Shown here: piece by piece, positions 7,370-15,306 of the stretch
Layout: every line of letters starts with the position of its first letter
Numbering within the stretch: the stretch's first letter is position 1
Assembly: GCF_001639105.2 (NCBI RefSeq)
Contig: NZ_CP015285.1
Location: forward strand, 2,968,001-3,032,000
DNA from: Azospirillum humicireducens
Lineage (GTDB): Bacteria > Pseudomonadota > Alphaproteobacteria > Azospirillales > Azospirillaceae
Direction: 5' to 3'
DNA length: 64,000 bases
The notes under the pieces: model-generated
Seen by the model: the letters and a program-made list of their open reading frames with translations, nothing else
The model's database searches: none
What the model was told of the DNA's origin: nothing
Translations under genes and position numbers: made by a program

Positions 7370-10042
7370 TCAGATTACGAAGATGCTCGAGGCCGTGACG
7401 CTGGAATTTGCGAAGCTCGCTATTGCGATGGCGGAACCGGAACCGGAACCGTCCGCGTCGAAGTACAGAGTTCGATTGGACGAGTTGAACACGAGAGACT
7501 GATTGGCGTTCGTTGCGGCATTTACAGCAAAACGGCTGGCATCCAGCTGTCCCAAAGGCAGGTATCCGAAACCGGCAGAATCCAGTTCGACGATGTCCGT
7601 GCCCGGAAGGAAGTCGGCGATCACGTCCTGACCCGCTCCGGCGGAAAGGAAACGGAAACTGTCGTTTCCGGCACCCCCTGTCATGGTATCGGCTCCCAAT
7701 CCACCGATGAGCGTATCTGCGCCCGCATTGCCATTCAGAACATCGTTCCCGCCGTCGCCATTCAGCAGATTCGCGCCGCCGTCCCCAAAAAGCGTATCCG
7801 CGAACGACGAGCCGACCAGGTTCTCGATGCCAGTCAGAACATCGCCATCGGCATCTCCGCCAACCGTTGCCCCGGTATAGAGATTGATTCGGACACCGCT
7901 ACTGGAAGCGCTGTATATGGCGAAATCTATTCCATCACCCCCATCCAGAAGATCGGCACCACTGCCGCCGATCAGCGTATCGTCGCCGAATCCACCGTAA
8001 ATGCTGTCCACTCCGCCGCCGCCACTCAACAGATTGGCTTCGAAATCGCCAACTAGGGTATCCGCGAAGCCGGATCCGATGAGGTTGCGGATCTCGATCA
8101 GAACATCGCCCTCGGCGTCACCCCCCATATTGACGCCGGTGACCAGATTGACGGCGACGCCCTGCAGCGACGCCGAATAGCTGACGGTGTCCACACCGCC
8201 GCCACCGGTCAGACGATTGGCGGCGGCGTCGCCGGAAAACACGTCGTCGAACGGAGTTCCAATGATGTTTTCAACCCTGACCAGCAGGTCATTGCCTTCG
8301 CCGAAGGCCGTTCCGTTGCGCAAATCGACTGTGACCGGCCCATCCGCCAGGGAAAAGTCGACCGTATCCGAACCATCGCCACCATCGAACATATCGTTGC
8401 CCGACAAGCCGCGCATCAAGTCATCGCCGCCCAACCCAATGATCGAGTCGTTCCAGGATGTTCCATTGATTCGATCGTTACCGGGCGTACCATATATTAC
8501 GTTGAAATCATCGTTGACGATAACTCCCACGGCCTGATCCTTGATCAGCGATGCACCCGAGGCGTTGAGAAGTTTGACGACGAATGTCTCGTCGGATTCC
8601 AGAGACGTATCTCCCGCCACGTCGATGGTGATCGTCTTGGAAACCTCCCCTGCTGCAAAAGACACCTGCCCCGCAGGCAAGGCGCCGCCGAAATCGGTTG
8701 CATCGACGCCTCCACCCACAACGCCATAGGAAACGGTCGCAGCCCCATTCAGTTCGCCATAGCGCTTGATGACGAACGAAAACGATGTGACTCCGCTGTT
8801 CCCTTCCTCCTTCACCGCGGACAGCGGTTCGATGTCGATACCTGTGAAGTATTTCTTTGCGTATACCCCATTCTTGTCTCCGTCCTGCCCGTTCGATTGC
8901 CATGTCACGACAAAGTCGTTCAATGAATTCATTGCAATACTGGGCGATGTCTGATCATTGTTCGTATAATCGTTCAGACGGAATTCACTGCCAAATTTGT
9001 TTCCATTGGCATCGAATCGCTGCGCGTAGACACCAAAGCCACTGCCATCCTGGTATCGCGACGCCCATGTGACAATGAACTCTCCAGTCGGAGCCATGGC
9101 CACCTTGGCAGCAGCCTGCGAATCGGTCGAATAGGTATTGACCTTGAACTCCGAGCCGATCTTTGTCCCATTGGCGAGAAAACGCTGCGCATAGATGCTT
9201 GACTGCGATCCGTCTTGAGCGGGAATCCACACACCGTTTTTATTGAGATTACCAGACGTCCAGGTGATCACGAAATTGCCATTCGCGTCAGTGGCAACAT
9301 CGCTCACCATTTGGGAATTTGAAGTGTAGGTGTTTACAAGAATATCGCCGGTGGCAGGAGTTCCGTTTGCATTGTAAACCCTTACATATATATCTGCTGC
9401 ATTGTTATTGATAGTGGTATTTTCCGTCGAGGACCATGTGACGACAAATGATCCATCCTCCCTTATGGCAACCCGCGAAAAATTCTGATGATCTCCCTTG
9501 ATGACAGAATCTTCTACGCCGGTTCTGACATTGACTCTGAACTCTACACCCGATGGTGTTCCGTCACTGTTGTATCTCTGCCCATAAACTCCGAAGCCGT
9601 CTCCATCCTGTTCCATGGAGGACCAGACAACGACAAACTGGCCAAGGTTGTTCATCGAGACATGAGGTTGCATTTGCATGTCTTGCACATAGGTGTTCAC
9701 CCGGAAATCGGTACCAACCGGAACACCGGACGCATTGAATCTTCTTGCAAATATTTCATTGGTCCCGTTTACCGTCGCCTGGGCGGTCCAGCTGACAACA
9801 AATTCCCCGCTATCATTCATGGAGACAGCGGGCGAGATCTGCTGTGCATATGAAACGTCATTTACTTGAAATTCGTTTCCAATTGGCGATCCGGCAGCAC
9901 TGAATCTCCTGGCAAATATTGTATATGTGTTGTTCTCTCCCAATTGCGTCCAAACGACAACATAGCTTCCATCCGCCGCGATCGCCGATTGCGGCTCGTA
10001 CTGCGAGAATTGCGTTGTGCCATTCACAAGAATATCCGTCAT
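7370..10042 (-). CDS. large RTX protein: seven-repeat N-terminal domain, Calx-beta domain, hemolysin-type Ca2+ repeats
   Basis: An 890-residue protein. Residues ~1-401 hold seven repeats of 44-66 residues with the pattern FRVN...P.V.M...GEFVVTW.S...DG...GVYAQRF.A.G. Residues ~402-512 are a Calx-beta domain (FSFVIKRYGELNGAATVSY, ESDETFVVKL). Residues ~513-800 contain hemolysin-type calcium-binding nonapeptides such as GGDGSDTVDF, GGFGDDTLIG and GGAGNDSFRF. There is no Sec signal; with the C-terminal RTX block this suggests type I secretion, but no secretion genes are near. The start has a good ribosome site (AGAGG). The 5' half is visibly AT-richer than its surroundings. Likely a secreted or surface protein of unknown activity. 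Confidence 0.88.
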   Translation of the reverse strand: MTDILVNGTTQFSQYEPQSAIAADGSYVVVWTQLGENNTYTIFARRFSAAGSPIGNEFQVNDVSYAQQISPAVSMNDSGEFVVSWTAQATVNGTNEIFARRFNASGVPVGTDFRVNTYVQDMQMQPHVSMNNLGQFVVVWSSMEQDGDGFGVYGQRYNSDGTPSGVEFRVNVRTGVEDSVIKGDHQNFSRVAIREDGSFVVTWSSTENTTINNNAADIYVRVYNANGTPATGDILVNTYTSNSQMVSDVATDANGNFVITWTSGNLNKNGVWIPAQDGSQSSIYAQRFLANGTKIGSEFKVNTYSTDSQAAAKVAMAPTGEFIVTWASRYQDGSGFGVYAQRFDANGNKFGSEFRLNDYTNNDQTSPSIAMNSLNDFVVTWQSNGQDGDKNGVYAKKYFTGIDIEPLSAVKEEGNSGVTSFSFVIKRYGELNGAATVSYGVVGGGVDATDFGGALPAGQVSFAAGEVSKTITIDVAGDTSLESDETFVVKLLNASGASLIKDQAVGVIVNDDFNVIYGTPGNDRINGTSWNDSIIGLGGDDLMRGLSGNDMFDGGDGSDTVDFSLADGPVTVDLRNGTAFGEGNDLLVRVENIIGTPFDDVFSGDAAANRLTGGGGVDTVSYSASLQGVAVNLVTGVNMGGDAEGDVLIEIRNLIGSGFADTLVGDFEANLLSGGGGVDSIYGGFGDDTLIGGSGADLLDGGDGIDFAIYSASSSGVRINLYTGATVGGDADGDVLTGIENLVGSSFADTLFGDGGANLLNGDGGNDVLNGNAGADTLIGGLGADTMTGGAGNDSFRFLSAGAGQDVIADFLPGTDIVELDSAGFGYLPLGQLDASRFAVNAATNANQSLVFNSSNRTLYFDADGSGSGSAIAIASFANSSVTASSIFVI

Positions 10043-10491
10043 TTCAAACCTCTTATAGGAAATTCATCGACGCGTAGGATTACCATAAATTGCGTGTGCG
10101 GACAATTTTTCCTTATATAAATCGGAGCTAAAATCCAATTTATCTCTATCTTAGTTAGAAAACTAATTTTCCAACTCCGGCTCGAGCAGCAAGATACCGC
10201 TGGTTTTCTCGGGACCGCGTCATGATAGGAATTGCAAGCCTGCAGATCGAAACCAGTCCCGGATTGAAGGAAATCCCCCCTGCCACCTGTCGCATGGGGA
10301 GGGATGATGGAGACTCTACACCCTGAAGCATGCGGAATCGGTCGCTCCGGGATCATTGGCCCGCCGGAGGGAGGAGGCCTGACTGTCGTCCCCCCGCCTC
10401 GAAGGAAAGAGCATGCCGCCGCCGGCTGGGACCGGCAGGGCGGTCAGCCTCGACCGGTTGACAGGCGCCGCCGATGCCCGAAAGGCGGGCC
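10043..10491. other. Gene-free stretch upstream of the RTX gene
   Basis: About 450 bases. The part nearest the RTX gene (10043-10170) is unusually AT-rich, with TATATAA-like blocks, and probably holds its promoter and 5' leader. It includes a small palindrome, TTAGTT-AGAA-AACTAA at 10151-10166. The rest (10170-10491) is GC-rich and I see no convincing gene in it; the open frames there have unnatural composition. A weak GCCCG/CGGGC hairpin just below 10491 may end the DMT transporter transcript. Confidence 0.5.
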
Positions 10492-11508
10492 TCAGGCGGT
10501 CTTCCACAGCGTGATGATCATGACACCGGCCACCGTCAGGGCGGCACCAGCCAGTTGCAGCCAGCCCATCGGCTCGGCCAGCACCAGATAGCCGAAGACG
10601 GCGGCGGCCACCGGGCCGATGGCGCCGCTCAGCGCCACCAGATTGGGGCCGACCCGCCGCAACGCCTCCGCCGTCATCAGCACGGGCAGCACCGTGCAGA
10701 CCACCGCCATCACGGCCGACAGGCCATAGACCGGCAGCGGCAGGTCCAGCGCCGACAAGGGCCGCAGTACGGCGAATTGCAGGATGCAGCACAGGCAGGC
10801 CGCCGTCATCGCATAGGCGGTGAAGCGCATGGACCCGATCCGCTGCACCACCCGGCTGCTGCCGACCAGATAGACCGAATAGAGGAAGGCCCCCATGAAG
10901 ACCAGCGCGGCCCCGGCCATGAAATTGGGATGGCCGGTCCCGATCTCCGACCACACCACCAGCGCGACGCCGGCATAGGAGACGACCAGCGCCGCCACCT
11001 CGCGCAGGCCGATCCGCTTGCCCAGGAACATGGCCGACAGCACCACCACGATGGTCGGGTAGAGGAACAGCAGCAGCCGCCCCATCCCGGCCGAGACATA
11101 ACGCAGCCCCAGGAAATCGCAGAAGCTGGCGGCGTAATAGCCGGTGACGCCAAGCCCGATGGTCAGGGCAAGGTCACGGCCGGCAATCGACGCACGCTCT
11201 CCTTTTCGGGAGCCCGACCACAGTGCCATGCCGAGGAAGAAGGGCAGCGCGAAGACCATGCGCAGCATGATCAACGTCACCGGATCGACATTGTAGCGGT
11301 AGGCCAGCTTGATGATGACCGGCCGCAGGGAAAAGGCCACCACCCCCGCCACGGCAAGCCCGAGCCCGGCCAGAAGCTGGACCGGCGGCAGGACGGACAC
11401 CGCGGCGGCGCCATCGGACGGCAGGCTGGCGGACGGCAGGCTGGCCTGGGATGCGCTGGTCTGGGACAAGGCGTTGGATCCGGTGACGGGAGAGGGAACG
11501 CCATTCAA
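10492..11508 (-). CDS. DMT-family (EamA) inner-membrane transporter
   Basis: About 300 residues of core with ten predicted membrane segments in two EamA halves; the first begins LLAGLGLAVAGVVAFSLRPV and the second around HPNFMAGAALVFMGAFLYSV. These proteins export metabolites or amino acids; the substrate cannot be told. The start is unsure. No ATG precedes the first segment. A TTG at 11508 has a strong ribosome site (GGGAGAGGGAG), while a TTG at 11469 or a GTG at 11400 would give a more normal short N-terminus. The N-terminal region carries a 15-base tandem duplication near 11417-11446. Confidence 0.8.
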   Translation of the reverse strand: MNGVPSPVTGSNALSQTSASQASLPSASLPSDGAAAVSVLPPVQLLAGLGLAVAGVVAFSLRPVIIKLAYRYNVDPVTLIMLRMVFALPFFLGMALWSGSRKGERASIAGRDLALTIGLGVTGYYAASFCDFLGLRYVSAGMGRLLLFLYPTIVVVLSAMFLGKRIGLREVAALVVSYAGVALVVWSEIGTGHPNFMAGAALVFMGAFLYSVYLVGSSRVVQRIGSMRFTAYAMTAACLCCILQFAVLRPLSALDLPLPVYGLSAVMAVVCTVLPVLMTAEALRRVGPNLVALSGAIGPVAAAVFGYLVLAEPMGWLQLAGAALTVAGVMIITLWKTA

Positions 11509-11522
11509 GCACTCCCTCTCCC
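11488..11522. terminator. 10-bp perfect inverted repeat between hydratase and transporter genes
   Basis: GGGAGAGGGA (11488-11497) and TCCCTCTCCC (11513-11522) pair perfectly around a 15-base loop. It follows the 3' end of the hydratase-like gene at 11615 on the minus strand and lies at the possible start of the next gene. It could end the upstream transcript, or hide the ribosome site of the TTG start at 11508. No T-run follows. Confidence 0.4.
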
Positions 11523-11614
11523 GTTTGGCTCGCGCCAAGGCGGCGGACGGTCATGCCCTCCGCCGCACCCAGGATTGCACGATCCGCGATGCTGACGATG
11601 AAGCCTCCGGACGG

Positions 11615-12454
11615 TCAGGCGGTGGGCGTCGCCGCGACGGCGGAGCCGCCCATCGGAGCAAGGCCGGTAAAGGCGATCCGCGCCTGCTGGCCGATGGCGA
11701 TGGAATGCACGCCGGTCAGGGCGCCGGTGGACACCAACTGCCCCGCCTTCAGCGGCCGGCCGAGCCGCGCCGCCATGCCCAGCGCCACCGCCAGCGCCGC
11801 CGGGATGCCGCCCGGCAGCTTGGCGCTGCTGCCGACGCCCACGCTCTGGCCGTCGATCAGCACCTCGGCCCGCAGAGCGTCGGCTCCCTCGACGGCGCCG
11901 ACGATCTCCTCGCCGACGATCAGGCCTGTGTTGTTGCCGAAAACAGCGGTCGAGGCGGTCGGCCCCAGCTCATTGACCGGGGCCAGCGGACCGCCGGCCA
12001 CCTCGATCACGGCATGGATGGCGGCGATGAAGGCCGCCGCCTCAGCCGGGCTGTAGTCCAGCTTGTCGGCCGGAGCGTCGGCGGCGATGCGCACCGCGAA
12101 CTCCGCCTCAACCGCGCCGAAGCCGCCGGGAATGACCGGGAAGCTCAACGGTCCGCCATCGGCGGTCACCACCGTGCCGGCAAAGATCGGGCCGATGTAG
12201 CGCATGGCACCGAGCGTCTCCTCCAGGGCCGGGGGAACCCGCGCCACCTTCCAGCCAACGACCTCGTCGGGCCAGGCTGCGGTCGCCGTCGCCTGGATGG
12301 CGTAGGCGGTGGCGAGATCGGCGGGCAGCGGGCCGGGGAAGTCGGCGAGGCCGGTGGCGCCGCGGCGGGCGGCGACGAAGCGTGCCGCGATTTCGGCGAT
12401 CACCGGATCGGCCAGGGTCGGGGCGCTCAGCCCGACGGGATGCGTGACGGACAT
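11615..12454 (-). CDS. 2-keto-4-pentenoate hydratase / fumarylacetoacetate-hydrolase-fold protein
   Basis: A 279-residue soluble enzyme. WPDEVVGWKVARV near residue 55 and the acidic metal-binding block FGAVEAEFAVRI near residue 105 are marks of the 2-keto-4-pentenoate hydratase branch of the FAH fold, where the E-x-E residues bind a divalent metal. Such enzymes hydrate or cleave 2-oxo acids from aromatic or sugar-acid breakdown. No other genes of such a pathway are adjacent, so the true substrate is open. The start at 12454 (MSVTHPVG) has GGAGAG eight bases upstream. It is divergent from the M20 peptidase gene. Confidence 0.8.
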   Translation of the reverse strand: MSVTHPVGLSAPTLADPVIAEIAARFVAARRGATGLADFPGPLPADLATAYAIQATATAAWPDEVVGWKVARVPPALEETLGAMRYIGPIFAGTVVTADGGPLSFPVIPGGFGAVEAEFAVRIAADAPADKLDYSPAEAAAFIAAIHAVIEVAGGPLAPVNELGPTASTAVFGNNTGLIVGEEIVGAVEGADALRAEVLIDGQSVGVGSSAKLPGGIPAALAVALGMAARLGRPLKAGQLVSTGALTGVHSIAIGQQARIAFTGLAPMGGSAVAATPTA

Positions 12455-12604
12455 GACAAGGACTCTCCACTGAGGGGTGCGGCGACTGTAGCGGTCCCGG
12501 CCGGTCCGGGAAAGTGCACCGCACAAGACCGCGTCCCGAAAGGCGGGGTGGACGGACCATCCGCTTGGGGTGACACTGATGACGTCCTTGCCGCGGGAGA
12601 GGCC

Positions 12605-13888
12605 ATGCACTCCGACACCGACGCCGCCACCAGCCAGCTGTTCGGCCGTATCGAAGCGAAGCGCGACGATCTGGTCGCGCTGACCCAGGCATTGATCCGC
12701 ATTCCCACCGTCAACCCGCCCGGCGACGTCTACACCGACTGCGCCGAGCTGATCGGCCGCCGGCTGAAGGCGCGCGGCTTCACCGTGGAGTATGTGCGCG
12801 CGGAGGGGGCGGCCGGCGACAGCGACCGCTATCCGCGCACCAACGTCATCGCCCGCATCGAGGCGCCGCGGCCCGGCCCTTGCGTCCATTTCAACGGCCA
12901 TATCGACGTGGTGCCGGCCGGTCAGGGCTGGACCGTCGATCCTTTCGGCGGGGTGGTGACGAACGGCCGGGTCTATGGCCGCGGCGCCTGCGACATGAAG
13001 GGCGGCATCGCCGCCTCGATCATCGCCGTCGAATCGCTGCTGGAGGAAGGGCTGCTGACCGCCGGCGCCCTGGAGATCTCCGGTACGGTCGACGAGGAAT
13101 CCGGCGGTTACGGCGGTGTCGGCCATCTGGCCAAGCTCGGCTATTTCTCCCGGCCCAGGGTCGACCACGTCATCATTCCGGAGCCGCTGAATGTCGACCG
13201 CGTCTGCATCGGCCACCGCGGCGTCTGGTGGGCGGAGATCGAGACCAAGGGCCGCGTCGCCCACGGCTCCATGCCTTTCCTCGGCAACTGCGCGGTGCGC
13301 CACATGGGCGCCGTGCTGCACCGGATCGAGACCGAGCTGATCCCCCGCCTCGCCGCCAAGCGCACCGACATGCCGGTGGTGCCGGAAGGGGCACGCCAGT
13401 CCACCATCAACATCAACGCCATCCATGGCGGTCAGCGCGAGGACCATGACGGCCTGCCCAGCCCGATGGTGCCCGACCGCTGCCGCATGGTGATCGACCG
13501 CCGCTACCTGATCGAGGAGGACCCCGAGACGGTCCGCGGCGAGATCGTCGCCATCCTGGAGGATCTGCGCCGCAGCCGCCCCGGCTTCGAATACGAGCTG
13601 CGCGAGGTGCTGGCCTTCCTGCCGACGATGACCGACGCCGACGCCCCCGTGGTGCGGGCGGTGGCCGCCGCCATCGAGACGGTGCTGGGCCGCCCGGCGC
13701 AGCATGTCGTCTCCCCCGGCACCTACGACCAGAAGCATGTGGTGCGGGTGGGGCAGCTGAAGGACTGTATCGCCTACGGCCCCGGCATCCTCGACCTCGC
13801 CCACCAGCCCGACGAATGGGTAGGCATCGACGACATGGTGCAATCGGCCCAGGTGATGGCGCTGGCGACGCTGGGGTTGATAAAATAA
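12605..13888 (+). CDS. M20-family deacylase/peptidase (ArgE/DapE-like)
   Basis: A 427-residue zinc hydrolase. Metal-site blocks are in order: NGHIDVVPAG (His, residue ~97), YGRGACDMKGG (bridging Asp), SGTVDEESGG (catalytic and metal Glu), IPEP and a late DQKHV. The fold comprises the catalytic domain split by a dimerisation domain at ~205-320. These enzymes remove acyl groups or cut small peptides; acetylornithine deacetylase and succinyl-diaminopimelate desuccinylase are in the family, but the length and AS-free context do not decide between them. The start at 12605 has GGGAGAGG upstream. Confidence 0.85.
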   Translation: MHSDTDAATSQLFGRIEAKRDDLVALTQALIRIPTVNPPGDVYTDCAELIGRRLKARGFTVEYVRAEGAAGDSDRYPRTNVIARIEAPRPGPCVHFNGHIDVVPAGQGWTVDPFGGVVTNGRVYGRGACDMKGGIAASIIAVESLLEEGLLTAGALEISGTVDEESGGYGGVGHLAKLGYFSRPRVDHVIIPEPLNVDRVCIGHRGVWWAEIETKGRVAHGSMPFLGNCAVRHMGAVLHRIETELIPRLAAKRTDMPVVPEGARQSTININAIHGGQREDHDGLPSPMVPDRCRMVIDRRYLIEEDPETVRGEIVAILEDLRRSRPGFEYELREVLAFLPTMTDADAPVVRAVAAAIETVLGRPAQHVVSPGTYDQKHVVRVGQLKDCIAYGPGILDLAHQPDEWVGIDDMVQSAQVMALATLGLIK

Positions 13889-13909
13889 GGTTTGAAGGGA
13901 TAGGCAGCG

Positions 13910-13995
13910 CCCCCCGGCGGGACTTGAACCCGCGCCTCACGACCCGCCGTCGTAAAACGACGTGTCGTGCGCTCTAACCGCTGAGCTACGAGAGG
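13910..13995 (-). tRNA. tRNA-like gene with a 15-base enlargement of the anticodon arm
   Basis: Reading the minus strand, a 7-bp acceptor stem (CCTCTCG with CGGGGGG, two G-U pairs), T8, D arm GCTC-AGCGGTTA-GAGC, and T arm GCGGG-TTCAAGT-CCCGC are all normal. The anticodon stem CACGA/TCGTG encloses 22 bases instead of 7. Inside is a second hairpin, CGTC-GTTTTAC-GACG, which offers a UUU anticodon (Lys) with U33 and A37. No CCA is encoded. It may be a functional odd tRNA, a pseudo-tRNA or a tRNA-derived RNA. A near-consensus promoter lies just upstream, which argues that it is transcribed. Confidence 0.65.
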
Positions 13996-14019
13996 CTTGC
14001 GGGTGGCGCTGCAACTTTG

Positions 14020-14049
14020 TTAATAAAGAACGCCTGTCTGGATTGTCAA
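14020..14049 (-). promoter_or_regulatory. Sigma70-like promoter for the tRNA-like gene
   Basis: On the minus strand, TTGACA (14049-14044) is followed after 18 bases by TATTAA (14025-14020). Transcription would begin about 18 bases before the first base of the tRNA-like gene. The region is AT-rich relative to its surroundings and also separates that gene from the divergent pentapeptide-repeat gene. Confidence 0.6.
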
Positions 14050-14100
14050 GCTTTTCCCGAATAAATTTTCCTCGCACCTAAAAACAGAAAAGCCGAACGA

Positions 14101-15291
14101 ATGATCGAAGACCTAACCAATGCCGTTGCTTATGTTTCAAAGAACAAAGACGCATTCACCGTAGCATTGAGCATTCTGGGACTGGTCGGAATATTGTTTT
14201 CATGGCGATCATCGAATGCTGCGAAGCGTTCGTCAGACGCGGCGTTAGAGCAGGCGCGTATTGCAAATGACGGGAAGATAACCGACCGGCTTGCAAAAGC
14301 AGTCGAACAACTTGGAAGCGAAAAACTACAAGTCCGGCTGGGCGCCATCTACGCGCTGGAACGCGTCGCCCTGGACAGTCCGCGCGACCATGGGACAGTC
14401 TTCGAACATTTGGCGGATTTTGTGCGGGAACATTCCAAGATAAAGCACAAACCCGGTGCCACCTTCATTGACGAAGACCGGTCGCCGGCCAAGGACGATT
14501 CGGGCCGAAGGGATGTCTCACTCATACTTAAGGTCATAGGCCGCCGGAATCGCAAGAACGATAAAAATATTCTTATAGATCTCTCCAATTGCGACCTAAA
14601 GAAGCTTCGCCTTTCCCGCGGAGATTACTCGTTCGTCAATTTTTTTGGATCCGATCTCAGCGGCACCACCTTTCATGAATGCAAGGTGCAGTACGTAAAT
14701 TTCATCAAAGCAAAACTCCATAATGTCTCCTTCATCGGAGCTGACCTGTATCAGGCTAATTTTCATAACGCTGATCTTCAGGAAGTGGACTTCAGCCACG
14801 GCCTCATGGCCCGTTGCAGATTCATAAAAGCGCGGATCATAGACTGTAATTTCCTGAATACCGATCTGACTGGGTGTACTCTGCTCGCCGACGAATTGAG
14901 GGGTAACAAATTCCGAGGAACGAAGTTTTCATATTCTGAGATAAGCGGATTCGACTTCGCATCGAATATACTTGAAATGGTTTCCATGAACCATGCTTCC
15001 CTCAAGGAGTGCAACGCACAAGAAGCAAAGCTTCACGATATCGATCTGTCTGATGCCTTCATCATCAAAGGAAATTGGGAAGGCGCCAAACTTCATAGAA
15101 TGCAAGCCCGACGCGCAAAATTCATGGCCGTCAATCTAAACAAAGCGAAGATGAGCAATTCAAACCTATCCGACGCCACATTCAAGGAATGCAAAATGCA
15201 TCAAGCCAATCTTACTGCGGCAAACAAGGATAATACCATCTTTGATAAAAGTGACAGTGAGCATCATGTGAATAAGTATAAAGTCAAATAA
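14101..15291 (+). CDS. Membrane-anchored pentapeptide-repeat protein
   Basis: A 396-residue protein. One hydrophobic segment lies at residues ~20-34 (ALSILGLVGILFSW). A helical linker follows (residues ~58-110), with the block LQVRLGAIYALERVALDSPR that commonly precedes pentapeptide repeats. From ~155 to 380 there are many A(D/N)LXX-type pentapeptides (such as ADLYQANFHNADLQEVDF), which fold as a right-handed four-sided beta helix. The repeats are imperfect. Base composition is clearly AT-richer than neighbours and the ribosome site is poor, so recent acquisition is likely. The function is unknown; such proteins often act by protein-protein contact. Confidence 0.8.
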   Translation: MIEDLTNAVAYVSKNKDAFTVALSILGLVGILFSWRSSNAAKRSSDAALEQARIANDGKITDRLAKAVEQLGSEKLQVRLGAIYALERVALDSPRDHGTVFEHLADFVREHSKIKHKPGATFIDEDRSPAKDDSGRRDVSLILKVIGRRNRKNDKNILIDLSNCDLKKLRLSRGDYSFVNFFGSDLSGTTFHECKVQYVNFIKAKLHNVSFIGADLYQANFHNADLQEVDFSHGLMARCRFIKARIIDCNFLNTDLTGCTLLADELRGNKFRGTKFSYSEISGFDFASNILEMVSMNHASLKECNAQEAKLHDIDLSDAFIIKGNWEGAKLHRMQARRAKFMAVNLNKAKMSNSNLSDATFKECKMHQANLTAANKDNTIFDKSDSEHHVNKYKVK

Positions 15292-15306
15292 GGGACCGAT
15301 CACACC

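Noticed and set aside
10039-10356. Small open frame upstream of the RTX gene
   Set aside because: It lies in an AT-rich leader, has mixed unnatural composition and overlaps the RTX start; more likely promoter and 5' leader.
11615-13843. A 742-codon minus-strand frame running through the M20 peptidase gene
   Set aside because: Only its last 279 codons form a natural protein (hydratase-like). The rest is the antisense of the M20 gene, a common effect of high-GC codon use.
13910-15291. Genomic island integrated at a tRNA 3' end
   Set aside because: The AT-rich gene lies on the 5' side of the tRNA-like gene, there is no integrase and no direct repeat of the 3' end was seen.
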